Shown here: positions 1-7,743 of the stretch, piece by piece
Position numbering within the stretch: the stretch's first letter is position 1
Layout of the letters: the number at the start of each line of letters is the position of its first letter
NCBI GenBank assembly: GCA_030151165.1
Contig: JASLEM010000007.1
Span: 1-31,463 of the forward strand
From: Burkholderiaceae bacterium
GTDB lineage: Bacteria > Pseudomonadota > Gammaproteobacteria > Burkholderiales > Burkholderiaceae
Length of the DNA stretch: 31,463 nt
Direction: 5' to 3'
The notes under the pieces: model-generated
Told to the model about the DNA's origin: nothing
The model's input: only the letters and a program-made list of their open reading frames with translations
Database searches by the model: none
Program-made: the position numbers and the translations under genes

Positions 1-568
1 GTGGATCAACTGCGGCCAGGCCGGCCCGCTCGGATGGACGATCCCCGCGGCGCTCGGCGTGGTCGCGGCCGACCCGACGCGCACCGTCGTCGGCCTGTCG
101 GGCGACTACGACTTCCAGTTCCTCGTCGAGGAGCTCGCCGTCGGCGCGCAGTTCCGCCTGCCGTACGTGCAGGTGCTCGTGAACAACAGCTACCTCGGCC
201 TGATCCGCCAGGCGCAGCGCAACTTCGACATGGACTTCTGCGTGCAGCTCGCGTTCGAGAACCAGAACGTGCCCGAGGGCGAGGAAGGCGACCTGCGCAG
301 CTACGGCGTCGACCACCAGGCCGTCGTGCGCGGCCTGGGCTGCCGCTCGCTGCGCGTGACCGACCCCGAGAAGATCCGCGGCGCGCTCGCGCAGGCGCAG
401 GCCGAGGCGCGGCAGTACCGCGTGCCGGTGGTCGTCGAGGTGATCCTCGAGAAGGTCACCAACATCGCGATGGGCGTGGAGATCGACAAGATCAACGAGT
501 TCGAGGAGCTCGACTGCCGCCACCCCGAAGGCTTGAAGGGCCTCGAGCTCGCCGGCCTGCTGGACTGA
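1..568 (+). CDS. gcl: Glyoxylate carboligase (tartronate-semialdehyde synthase), C-terminal part
   Basis: This TPP-dependent enzyme condenses two glyoxylates to tartronate semialdehyde and CO2 in the cytosol. Only the last 188 residues are present; the frame enters from the left edge with the first full codon at base 2 and stops at 566-568. The visible part is the C-terminal TPP-binding domain: it opens with [19 protein letters not shown], followed by the TPP/Mg motif region [15 protein letters not shown] and the downstream [13 protein letters not shown], all close to the E. coli Gcl sequence as I know it. The end ([18 protein letters not shown]) is also typical of Gcl rather than of acetolactate synthase. 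It heads the operon gcl-hyi-glxR, and the next start codon lies 11 bases after its stop, so the genes are almost certainly co-transcribed. The promoter and N-terminus lie outside the window. Confidence 0.95.
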   Translation, partial: WINCGQAGPLGWTIPAALGVVAADPTRTVVGLSGDYDFQFLVEELAVGAQFRLPYVQVLVNNSYLGLIRQAQRNFDMDFCVQLAFENQNVPEGEEGDLRSYGVDHQAVVRGLGCRSLRVTDPEKIRGALAQAQAEARQYRVPVVVEVILEKVTNIAMGVEIDKINEFEELDCRHPEGLKGLELAGLLD

Positions 569-579
569 AAGGAATCGCC

Positions 580-1359
580 ATGCCCAAGTTCGCCGCCAAC
601 CTCACGATGATGTTCACCGAGGCGCCCTTCCTCGACCGCTTCGACCTCGCCGCCAATGCCGGCTTCAAGGCGGTCGAGTTCCTGTTCCCGTACGCGTTCG
701 ACGCGCAGCAGATCCGCAGCCGCCTCGCCGCCAACGGGCTGCGCCTCGTGCTGCACAACTTCCCCGCGGGCGACTGGGACGCCGGCGAGCGCGGTGTCGC
801 CTGCCACCCCGATCGCACGGCGGAGTTCCGCGCCGGCGTCGCCCGTGCGATCAACTACGCGCACGCGCTCGACGTCGGGCAGCTCAACGTGCTTGCCGGC
901 AAGGCGCCGGCCGGCGTCGACGCCGAAACGCTGCGCCGCACCTTCGTCGACAACCTGCGCTTCGCCGCCGCCGCGCTGAAGGAGGAAGGCCTGAAGCTGC
1001 TGGTCGAGCCGATCAACACCTTCGACATTCCGAACTTCTACCTGAATCGGACACAGCAGGCCATCGACATCCTCGACGAGGTCGGCGCCGACAACGCCTT
1101 CGTCCAGTACGACATCTACCACGCGCAGCGCACCGAGGGCGAGCTCGCCGCGACCTTCCAGAAGCACCAGGCGCGCATCGCCCACGTGCAGCTCGCCGAC
1201 AACCCCGGCCGCCACGAGCCGGGCACCGGCGAGATCAACTACGCCTTCCTGTTCGCCCACCTCGACCGCCTCGGCTACGACGGCTGGATCGGCTGCGAAT
1301 ACAAGCCCGCGACGACCACCGCCGAAGGCCTCGGCTGGCTGCAGCGCCACGCGCTGTGA
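580..1359 (+). CDS. hyi: Hydroxypyruvate isomerase
   Basis: A 259-residue cytosolic TIM-barrel enzyme of the AP-endonuclease-2-like sugar isomerase family, which interconverts hydroxypyruvate and tartronate semialdehyde. The start MPKFAANLTMMFTE and the length match Hyi (about 258 residues). Probable metal ligands are the Glu in LLVEPINTF, the Asp and His in QYDIYHAQ and the Glu in GCEYKP. The start at 580 is supported by AAAGGA about seven bases upstream and by the family's N-terminus. An open frame continues leftward over gcl in another phase but carries no family sequence there. It sits between gcl and glxR, so it supplies or drains the same intermediate. Confidence 0.95.
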   Translation: MPKFAANLTMMFTEAPFLDRFDLAANAGFKAVEFLFPYAFDAQQIRSRLAANGLRLVLHNFPAGDWDAGERGVACHPDRTAEFRAGVARAINYAHALDVGQLNVLAGKAPAGVDAETLRRTFVDNLRFAAAALKEEGLKLLVEPINTFDIPNFYLNRTQQAIDILDEVGADNAFVQYDIYHAQRTEGELAATFQKHQARIAHVQLADNPGRHEPGTGEINYAFLFAHLDRLGYDGWIGCEYKPATTTAEGLGWLQRHAL

Positions 1360-1402
1360 ACGGCCCGCCCCCGAACCCGTCCACCACTTCGAAAGCCTCG
1401 AC

Positions 1403-2314
1403 ATGAGCACCACCGAACCCCTCAAGCTCGGCTTCGTCGGCCTGGGCATCATGGGCACGCCGATGGCGGGCCACCTGCTCGCCGCCGGCCACCAGTTGTT
1501 CGTCCACACGCTCGGCAAGATGCCCGACGCGATCGCCAGCTCGCGCGCGACCCAGTGCGTCAACGCGCGCGGCGTGGCCGAACGCGCGGACATCGTCTTC
1601 CTGATGGTGCCCGACACGCCCGACGTCGAGGCCGCGCTGTTCGCCGAAACCGGCGTCGCGTCCGGCCTGACGAAGGGCAAGGTCGTCGTCGACATGAGCT
1701 CGATCTCGCCGATCGCCACCAAGCAGTTCGCGCGCCGCGTGGGCGAGCTCGGCTGCGACTACCTCGACGCGCCCGTCTCGGGCGGCGAGGTCGGTGCGCG
1801 CAACGCGACGCTGTCCATCATGGTGGGCGGCCCGGAGGCGGCGTTCGAGCGCGTCAGGCCGCTGTTCGAGCTGATGGGCAAGAACATCACGCGCGTCGGC
1901 GGCAACGGCGACGGCCAGACGGCCAAGGTCGCCAACCAGATCATCGTCGCGCTCACGATCGAGGCCGTCGGCGAGGCCCTGCTCTTCGCGTCACGCGCGG
2001 GCGCGGACCCGGCCCGCGTGCGCCAGGCGCTGATGGGCGGCTTCGCGTCGTCGAAGATCCTCGAGGTGCACGGCGAGCGCATGATCAAGCGCACGTTCGA
2101 CCCGGGCTTCCGCATCGAGCTGCACCAGAAGGACCTGAACCTCGCGCTCGCCAGCGCGCGGGCGCTGGGCGTCTCGCTGCCGAACACCGCGACGGCGCAG
2201 GAGCTCTTCAACTCGTGCGCCGCGCACGGCGGCAAGGCCTGGGATCACTCGGCGATGGTGCGAGCGCTCGAGACGCTGGCCAACTTCGAGATCGGCCAGG
2301 CGGCCGAAAGCTAA
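1403..2314 (+). CDS. glxR: Tartronate semialdehyde reductase (2-hydroxy-3-oxopropionate reductase)
   Basis: A 303-residue NAD(P)H-dependent beta-hydroxyacid dehydrogenase that reduces tartronate semialdehyde to D-glycerate, completing the glycerate route from glyoxylate. The N-terminal Rossmann motif is LGFVGLGIMGTPMAGHLL. The substrate-binding signature is DAPVSGGEVGARNATL, and the catalytic Lys is in QTAKVANQII. It follows hyi after a 43-base gap and is the last gene of the operon. Its TAA (2312-2314) overlaps the stop of the opposing molybdopterin gene (2311-2313), leaving no room for a separate terminator. GarR-type paralogues share the fold; the operon context favours glxR. Confidence 0.93.
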   Translation: MSTTEPLKLGFVGLGIMGTPMAGHLLAAGHQLFVHTLGKMPDAIASSRATQCVNARGVAERADIVFLMVPDTPDVEAALFAETGVASGLTKGKVVVDMSSISPIATKQFARRVGELGCDYLDAPVSGGEVGARNATLSIMVGGPEAAFERVRPLFELMGKNITRVGGNGDGQTAKVANQIIVALTIEAVGEALLFASRAGADPARVRQALMGGFASSKILEVHGERMIKRTFDPGFRIELHQKDLNLALASARALGVSLPNTATAQELFNSCAAHGGKAWDHSAMVRALETLANFEIGQAAES

Positions 2315-4662
2315 CCGCCCGTTGCGTCGCAGCGAGACAGCGTCACGCCCACGCCGTTCAGCACCGACGTCCCCGACAACGGATCGCGCAGCCGGTCGTC
2401 CAGCAGGTCGTTGAGGTTCGCGCCCGGCCGCTGCGCCGCGACGCCCAGCTGCGCACCCGGCTGGTCGTGGCCCCAGCCGTGCGGCACGCTGACGACGCCG
2501 GGCATCATCTCGTCCGACAGCATCGCGGGCAGCTCGATCGCGCGGCCGCCCGCGCCCTGCAGCCGCACGCGGTCGCCCGCCCGGATGCCGTGGCGCGCGG
2601 CGTCGTCCGGGTGCAGCAGCGCGGTGCAGCGCTCGGGCCCTTTCGCGAGCGTCGGCAGGTTGTGCATCCAGCTGTTGTTGGAGCGCACGTCGCGCCGGCC
2701 GACGACGACCAGCTCGGACGGCGCGTCGCGCAAGGCCTCGTCCACCGCCGCGAGCTCCGCCGCCACCTCGCGCGGCCACAGCTCGATGCGCCCGCTGCCC
2801 GTGCGCAGCAGCTCGGGCAGGCGCGGCTGCAGCGCGCCGAGGTCGACGCCGTGCGGCGCGTCCTTGACCTTCGCCAGGCTCAGGCCGCCCGGTTCCTGGC
2901 CGAAGCGGTCGCCGTACGGCCCGGCACGCAGCGCGAGGTCGAGCAGGCGTTCGGGGCCGGGCTGCGGGCCGAGGGCCTCCAGCATCGCGGCCTGCAGTTC
3001 GTCGGGCACGCCTGCCGCGGCGCGGCGCAGGTCGTCGGCGAGGAGCTGCGCGTCGCAGCTCGCGAGGTCGAACGACGGCGCCATCGCGTCGGCCTCGCCG
3101 CGCAGCAGCGCCGCGATCCGCAGCAGCGACTTCCACTCCGGCTGCGCGCCCGGCGCCGCGTCGAACACGGGCGGGCTGAAGCGCGCGTGGTTGCGGCACG
3201 AGAGCTGCGGGAAGCTGACGTCGTAGTGCGGCTCCTCGAAGGTCGACAGGCCCGGCAGGATGACGTCGGCGTGCTGCGTCGTCTCGTTGAGGTAGATGTC
3301 GACGCTGATCATGAACTCGAGCCCGGCCAGCGCCTTCGCGATGCGCGCGCCGTTCGGCGCGGACAGCACCGGGTTGCTGGCCACCGTGACGAGCGCGCGC
3401 ACCTGGCCGGCGCCTTCGGTCTCGATCTCCTCGGCGAGGCAGCTCATCGGATATTCGCCCAGCACCTCGGGCGCCCCCGAGACGCGGCTGCGCGTGCGCC
3501 CCGTCGCGAGCCCGCGCCCGATGCCCGGCTTGCCCTGCGTGTTGGCGGCGAACGCGGCGGCCTTGGGGAACATCGCGCCGCCTTCGGTGTCGAGATGGCC
3601 GGTGAGGATGTTCAGCGCGTCGACCAGCACCGAGTTGAGCGTGCCGAAGCGCTGCGTGCTCGAGCCGATGCGCGAATAGACGGCCGCGCGTGGCGTCGCG
3701 GCGAGCCGGCGCGCGAGCAAGCGCTGCGTATCGGCTGCGACGCCGCAGCGCCGCGCCATACGGTCAGGCGTATACGGCGCGATCGCGGCCTGCAGCGCGT
3801 CGAGGCCGGTGTCGCCGGTCGCGAGCAGCTCGCCGAGGCGCCCGGGCCGCACGAGGCCTTCGTCGAACAGCACGTGGATCAGGCCCAGCAGCAGGAAGAC
3901 ATCGCTGCCCGGGCGGATGAAGTGGTGCTCGTCGGCGACGGCCGCGGTCTCGGTGCGCCGCGGGTCGATGACGACGAGCCGGCCGCCGCGCGCGCGCATC
4001 GCCTTCGCGCGGCCGCGGAAGTCCGGCACCGTCCACATGCTGCCGTTGCTGGCCATCGGGTTGGCGCCGAGCATCAGCAGGAAGTCGCAGCGGTCGATGT
4101 CCGGCACCGCGACGCTCAGCGGGTGGCCGTACATCCAGCCGCTCGCGAGCTGGCGCGGCATCTGGTCGAGCGTCGACGCGGTGAACACGTTGCGCGAGCC
4201 GGCTGCCCGCAGCAGGCGCTGCACGTACAGGCCGAGCCCGAGGCGGTGCACGTTCGGGTTGCCGAGCGTGAACGCGAGCGTGTCGCGGCCGTGCCGCGCG
4301 ATCACCGGCGGCAGTCGGCGCGCGATCTCGGCATAGGCCTCGTCCCAGCTCACCGGCTCGAAGCGGCCGTCGCGCTTGACGAGCGGCTGGCGCAGGCGGT
4401 CGGGGTCGGCCTCGAGATCCTTCAGCGCGACGGCCTTCGGGCAGAGATAGCCCTGGCTGAAGACGTCCTGCTCGTCGCCGCGGATCTGCACCACGCGCGC
4501 GGCGGGGCCGTCGCCCGAGACGGTGAGCGTCAGGCCGCAGCAGGCCTCGCACAGCGGGCAGATCCGCTGAACCGTGCGCTGGACGGTGGGCTGATTGGTG
4601 CGCGTGGCGGCGGGCGCGTCGGCGGGTGCCGGCGAGGCGGTCGGGGGCGTGGCGAGCGTCAT
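2311..4662 (-). CDS. Molybdopterin-dependent oxidoreductase with N-terminal [4Fe-4S] site
   Basis: A 783-residue protein of the FdhF/NasA/BisC superfamily. The N-terminal cluster ligands are C35, C38, C42 (in CPLCEACCGL) and C74 (in GYLCPKA). The three molybdopterin domains follow: LGANPMASNG and VVIDPRRTETA mark the nucleotide-binding folds, and VVGRRDVRSNNSWMHN with VPHGWGH the C-terminal cofactor-binding domain. No Cys or selenocysteine is obvious at the usual metal-ligand position (region TASTLDQMPRQLASGW), so the substrate is not predictable. There is no Tat signal, so it is probably cytosolic. The ATG at 4662 was chosen because family homology starts just after a short Ala/Pro/Thr-rich leader; the open frame continues far upstream only as antisense to the permease. 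No electron-transfer subunit or cofactor gene is adjacent. Confidence 0.88.
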   Translation of the reverse strand: MTLATPPTASPAPADAPAATRTNQPTVQRTVQRICPLCEACCGLTLTVSGDGPAARVVQIRGDEQDVFSQGYLCPKAVALKDLEADPDRLRQPLVKRDGRFEPVSWDEAYAEIARRLPPVIARHGRDTLAFTLGNPNVHRLGLGLYVQRLLRAAGSRNVFTASTLDQMPRQLASGWMYGHPLSVAVPDIDRCDFLLMLGANPMASNGSMWTVPDFRGRAKAMRARGGRLVVIDPRRTETAAVADEHHFIRPGSDVFLLLGLIHVLFDEGLVRPGRLGELLATGDTGLDALQAAIAPYTPDRMARRCGVAADTQRLLARRLAATPRAAVYSRIGSSTQRFGTLNSVLVDALNILTGHLDTEGGAMFPKAAAFAANTQGKPGIGRGLATGRTRSRVSGAPEVLGEYPMSCLAEEIETEGAGQVRALVTVASNPVLSAPNGARIAKALAGLEFMISVDIYLNETTQHADVILPGLSTFEEPHYDVSFPQLSCRNHARFSPPVFDAAPGAQPEWKSLLRIAALLRGEADAMAPSFDLASCDAQLLADDLRRAAAGVPDELQAAMLEALGPQPGPERLLDLALRAGPYGDRFGQEPGGLSLAKVKDAPHGVDLGALQPRLPELLRTGSGRIELWPREVAAELAAVDEALRDAPSELVVVGRRDVRSNNSWMHNLPTLAKGPERCTALLHPDDAARHGIRAGDRVRLQGAGGRAIELPAMLSDEMMPGVVSVPHGWGHDQPGAQLGVAAQRPGANLNDLLDDRLRDPLSGTSVLNGVGVTLSRCDATGG

Positions 4663-4893
4663 GGGATGTCTCGGTCGTTGTCGTTGTGGCGAGCCTGGCC
4701 AGGATACGGCGGCGCGCCCGCGGCGGGCTCGGCGGGAACCCGGAGCGTGCCCGCCGGCCGACGCGCCGCCGATGATCGCGGCGCCCGGCGCTTCGCGCTG
4801 CCACGTCGGCGACAGGCGCCCGGCGCGGCATTCGCGCGAGAAATGCGGCGATCGGCGCACGGGGACGCCGCGGATTGATGGCAGGATGCCCGT

Positions 4894-7626
4894 GTGCCAC
4901 CCAACCGTCCCGCCGTGTCGTCCCCGCCCTTGCCCACCACCTCGTCGTCGCCCCGCCCGTCGGCCACACCGCCACGTGCCTCGACGCGCATGGCCGGGCT
5001 GTTCGCCCGCCTGCTGTGGGCCGAATGGCGCCACCACCCCTGGCGCCAGGCCGCGGCCGTGATGGCGGTCGGGCTCGGGGTCGCGCTCGCGTTCGCGGTG
5101 CAGTTGATCAACGCGTCGGCGCTGGCGGAGTTCGACACCGCCGTCCACGCCGCCAGCGGCGCGCCCGACTTCAGCGTGCGCCCGCGCGACGGCCTGTTGC
5201 CCGACGACCTGTACGGCCGCGTCGCGCAGGCGCCCGGCGTCGCGCACGCGAGCCCGGTGCTGGACATCGCGGTCGCCCTGCGCGGCGCCGACGGCCACCC
5301 GCACCCGGCGCACCTGCTCGGGCTGGACGCGCTTGTCGCGCCCTGGATCTCGCCGGGATGGCTGGTGCAGCCGGATGCGGCCACGCAGCGCTCGGGCTCG
5401 ACGCCGTTGTCCGCGCTCGACCCTGACCTCGTCTTCGTCAACCCCGCCGCCCGGGCGCTGCTGGGCCCGGCCAACCACGCCTCGCTGACCGTCGACGGCC
5501 GCGCGCAGTCGTTCGCGATCGGCGGCCGCATCGCCGCGGACGGCCCCCCGCTGATGGTGATCGACATCGCCGGCGCGCAGACGCATTTCGACCGCGTGGG
5601 ATCGCTGTCGCGCATCGACGTGCGCCTCGCGCCGGGCGCGCGCCAGGACGTCGTGATGGCCGCGGTGCAGGCGGGCCCGAACGTGCGCGCCGCCGCGCCG
5701 GACGAGGCCTCGCTGCGCATGGCGCGGCTGTCGCAGTCGTACCGCGTGAACCTGAGCGTGCTGTCGCTCGTCGCGTTGTTCACCGGCGGCTTCCTCGTGT
5801 TCTCGGTGCAGTCGCTCGCGGTCGCCAAGCGCATCCCGCAGCTGGCGTTGCTGGGTGTCCTCGGCATGAGCGGCCGGCAGCGGCGCACGCTGGTGTGGCT
5901 GGACAGCCTGCTGGTCGGGCTGATCGGCGGCGCGGCCGGCCTGGCCCTCGGCACCGCGCTGGCCGACGCCGCGCTGCGCGCGCTCGGCGGTGATCTCGGC
6001 AGCGGCGAGTTGTCCACAACCACGCCGCACCTGCAGTGGAGCGTCCCCGCGGCGCTGGCCTACGGCGGGCTGGGCATCGCGTCGGCGTTCGCCGGCGGCT
6101 GGTGGCCTGCGCGCGCCGCGCAGGGCATCGCGCCCGCGCAAAGCCTGAAGGGCCTCAGCACGGCCAGCGACCACGCGTGGCCCGCGTGGGCCGGCCTCGG
6201 CCTGATCGCGGTCGCCGGCCTGCTGGCCCTCGTGCCGCCGTGGAACGCGATCCCGTGGGGCGCCTACGCCTGCGTCGGCGTGTTGCTGCTCGGGGGCATC
6301 AGCCTGGTGCCGCAGGCGGTGTCGGTGCTGCTCGAAGGCTTTCGCGGCGCCAGGAATCCGGTGGCGGCGCTCGCGGTCGCGCGCGCCGTCGACCAGCGCC
6401 AGACCGCCACCGCCGCGGTCGCCGGCGTGGTCGCGAGCCTGAGCCTCGTCGTCGCGCTGACGGTGATGGTGACGAGCTTCCGCGACTCGCTCATCGATTG
6501 GCTGGGCGACATCCTGCCCGCCGACCTCTACGTGCGGCCCGCCGCCAACGGCAGCGACGGCCCGGCCTTCCTCGCGCCGCAGGTCGTCGCCGCCGCGGGC
6601 GGCACGCCGGGCGTGCGTCGCATGCGCACCGAGCGGCTGGTGCCCATCTCGCTCGCGCCCGACCAGCCCGACGCCACGCTGATCGCCCGCGACGACGCGG
6701 TGCCCGGCGCGCTGCCGGGCGTGCCGTGGATCGTCAGGCCGGACGACGCGCCCCCGCCGTCCGAGGCCGGCAAGCCCGCGCCGCTGTCCGTCTATCCGAC
6801 CGAGGTGCTGGCCGCGCTGCAGCACCTGCACAAGGGCGACGTCATCACCGTGCCCTTCCCGCCGCCACGCCATGCCGCGTCGACCGACGCATCGGCCCAG
6901 GTGCCCGTCCAGGCCGTCGTGCGCGGCATCTGGCGCGACTACGCCCGCCAGCAGGGCCCGCTGCTGATGTCGCGCGCCGACTGGCTGCGGCTGACGGGCG
7001 ACGACCGGGTCAGCGACCTCGTGGTGTGGCTCGACCCGGACGCTGCCGCCGGCGGCGGGCGCACGGCGACCCCGGGCCCGAGCATCCCCGCCGCGACCCC
7101 GGCGGCGCCGGACACCCAGGTCATCGCCGCCATCAAGCGCGCGGCGCCGGGCGACGGCCCGGTCGAGGTGTCGACCTCGCGCCAGTTGCGCGAGGTCTCG
7201 CTGCGCATCTTCGACCGCAGCTTCGCCGTCACGCGCTGGCTGCAGGGTGTCGCGCTCGCGATCGGCCTGGCCGGCATCGCCGCGAGCTTCTCCGCGCAGG
7301 TGCTGGCGCGCCGGCGCGAGTTCGGCACGCTGCAGCACCTCGGCTTCACGCGGCGCCAGGTGCTGACGCTGGTGTCGGCCGAAGGCGCGTTGTGGAGCGC
7401 CGTCGGCGCCGTGCTGGGCCTCGCGCTGGGCTTGGCGGTGAGCGTGGTGCTGGTGAAGATCGTCAACCCGCAGAGCTTCCACTGGACGATGCAGATGAGC
7501 ATTCCCTTCGGCACGCTGGCCGGGCTGGGTGTGGGCGTCGTCGTCGCCGGCGCGCTGACCGCCTGGGGCAGCGGCCACGCCGCGGCGAGCCGCGACGTGG
7601 TGCGCGCGGTCAAGGAGGACTGGTAG
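4894..7626 (+). CDS. FtsX-like ABC transporter permease, double-domain
   Basis: A 910-residue inner-membrane protein with two FtsX-type halves. One helix lies near residues 48-70, followed by a periplasmic domain. Helices near 287-310, 330-357 and 384-402 form the first FtsX unit, with more helices around 430-478 and 508-528. A second extracytoplasmic domain follows, and three C-terminal helices from about 785. The sequence RRREFGTLQHLGFTRRQV before the last helices is typical of FtsX permeases. The GTG at 4894 has AGGA seven bases upstream; ATG 4990 (residue 33) is the alternative, with no clear ribosome site. These permeases (LolC/E, MacB and AttFG-like) need an ATPase, but none is encoded nearby. 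It diverges from the molybdopterin gene and converges on prc. Confidence 0.88.
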   Translation: MPPNRPAVSSPPLPTTSSSPRPSATPPRASTRMAGLFARLLWAEWRHHPWRQAAAVMAVGLGVALAFAVQLINASALAEFDTAVHAASGAPDFSVRPRDGLLPDDLYGRVAQAPGVAHASPVLDIAVALRGADGHPHPAHLLGLDALVAPWISPGWLVQPDAATQRSGSTPLSALDPDLVFVNPAARALLGPANHASLTVDGRAQSFAIGGRIAADGPPLMVIDIAGAQTHFDRVGSLSRIDVRLAPGARQDVVMAAVQAGPNVRAAAPDEASLRMARLSQSYRVNLSVLSLVALFTGGFLVFSVQSLAVAKRIPQLALLGVLGMSGRQRRTLVWLDSLLVGLIGGAAGLALGTALADAALRALGGDLGSGELSTTTPHLQWSVPAALAYGGLGIASAFAGGWWPARAAQGIAPAQSLKGLSTASDHAWPAWAGLGLIAVAGLLALVPPWNAIPWGAYACVGVLLLGGISLVPQAVSVLLEGFRGARNPVAALAVARAVDQRQTATAAVAGVVASLSLVVALTVMVTSFRDSLIDWLGDILPADLYVRPAANGSDGPAFLAPQVVAAAGGTPGVRRMRTERLVPISLAPDQPDATLIARDDAVPGALPGVPWIVRPDDAPPPSEAGKPAPLSVYPTEVLAALQHLHKGDVITVPFPPPRHAASTDASAQVPVQAVVRGIWRDYARQQGPLLMSRADWLRLTGDDRVSDLVVWLDPDAAAGGGRTATPGPSIPAATPAAPDTQVIAAIKRAAPGDGPVEVSTSRQLREVSLRIFDRSFAVTRWLQGVALAIGLAGIAASFSAQVLARRREFGTLQHLGFTRRQVLTLVSAEGALWSAVGAVLGLALGLAVSVVLVKIVNPQSFHWTMQMSIPFGTLAGLGVGVVVAGALTAWGSGHAAASRDVVRAVKEDW

Positions 7627-7743
7627 GACTGGAAGGACGCCCTCGATCCGTTCGTGCGGCGTGCCGGCGCGCCGACGAAGGGATGCGGCTTCGGGCACGG
7701 CACCGCGATCGGGCGCGCGGGCGGCCCGACGGGCACGACCGGC

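Noticed and set aside
4663..7698. Leftward extension of the molybdopterin gene's frame across the permease
   Set aside because: The extension is antisense to a clear permease, rich in Arg/Gly/His, and the family N-terminus begins at 4662.
7627..7743. Possible terminator between the permease and prc
   Set aside because: There is a T-run near 7745, but no convincing stem immediately before it on either strand.
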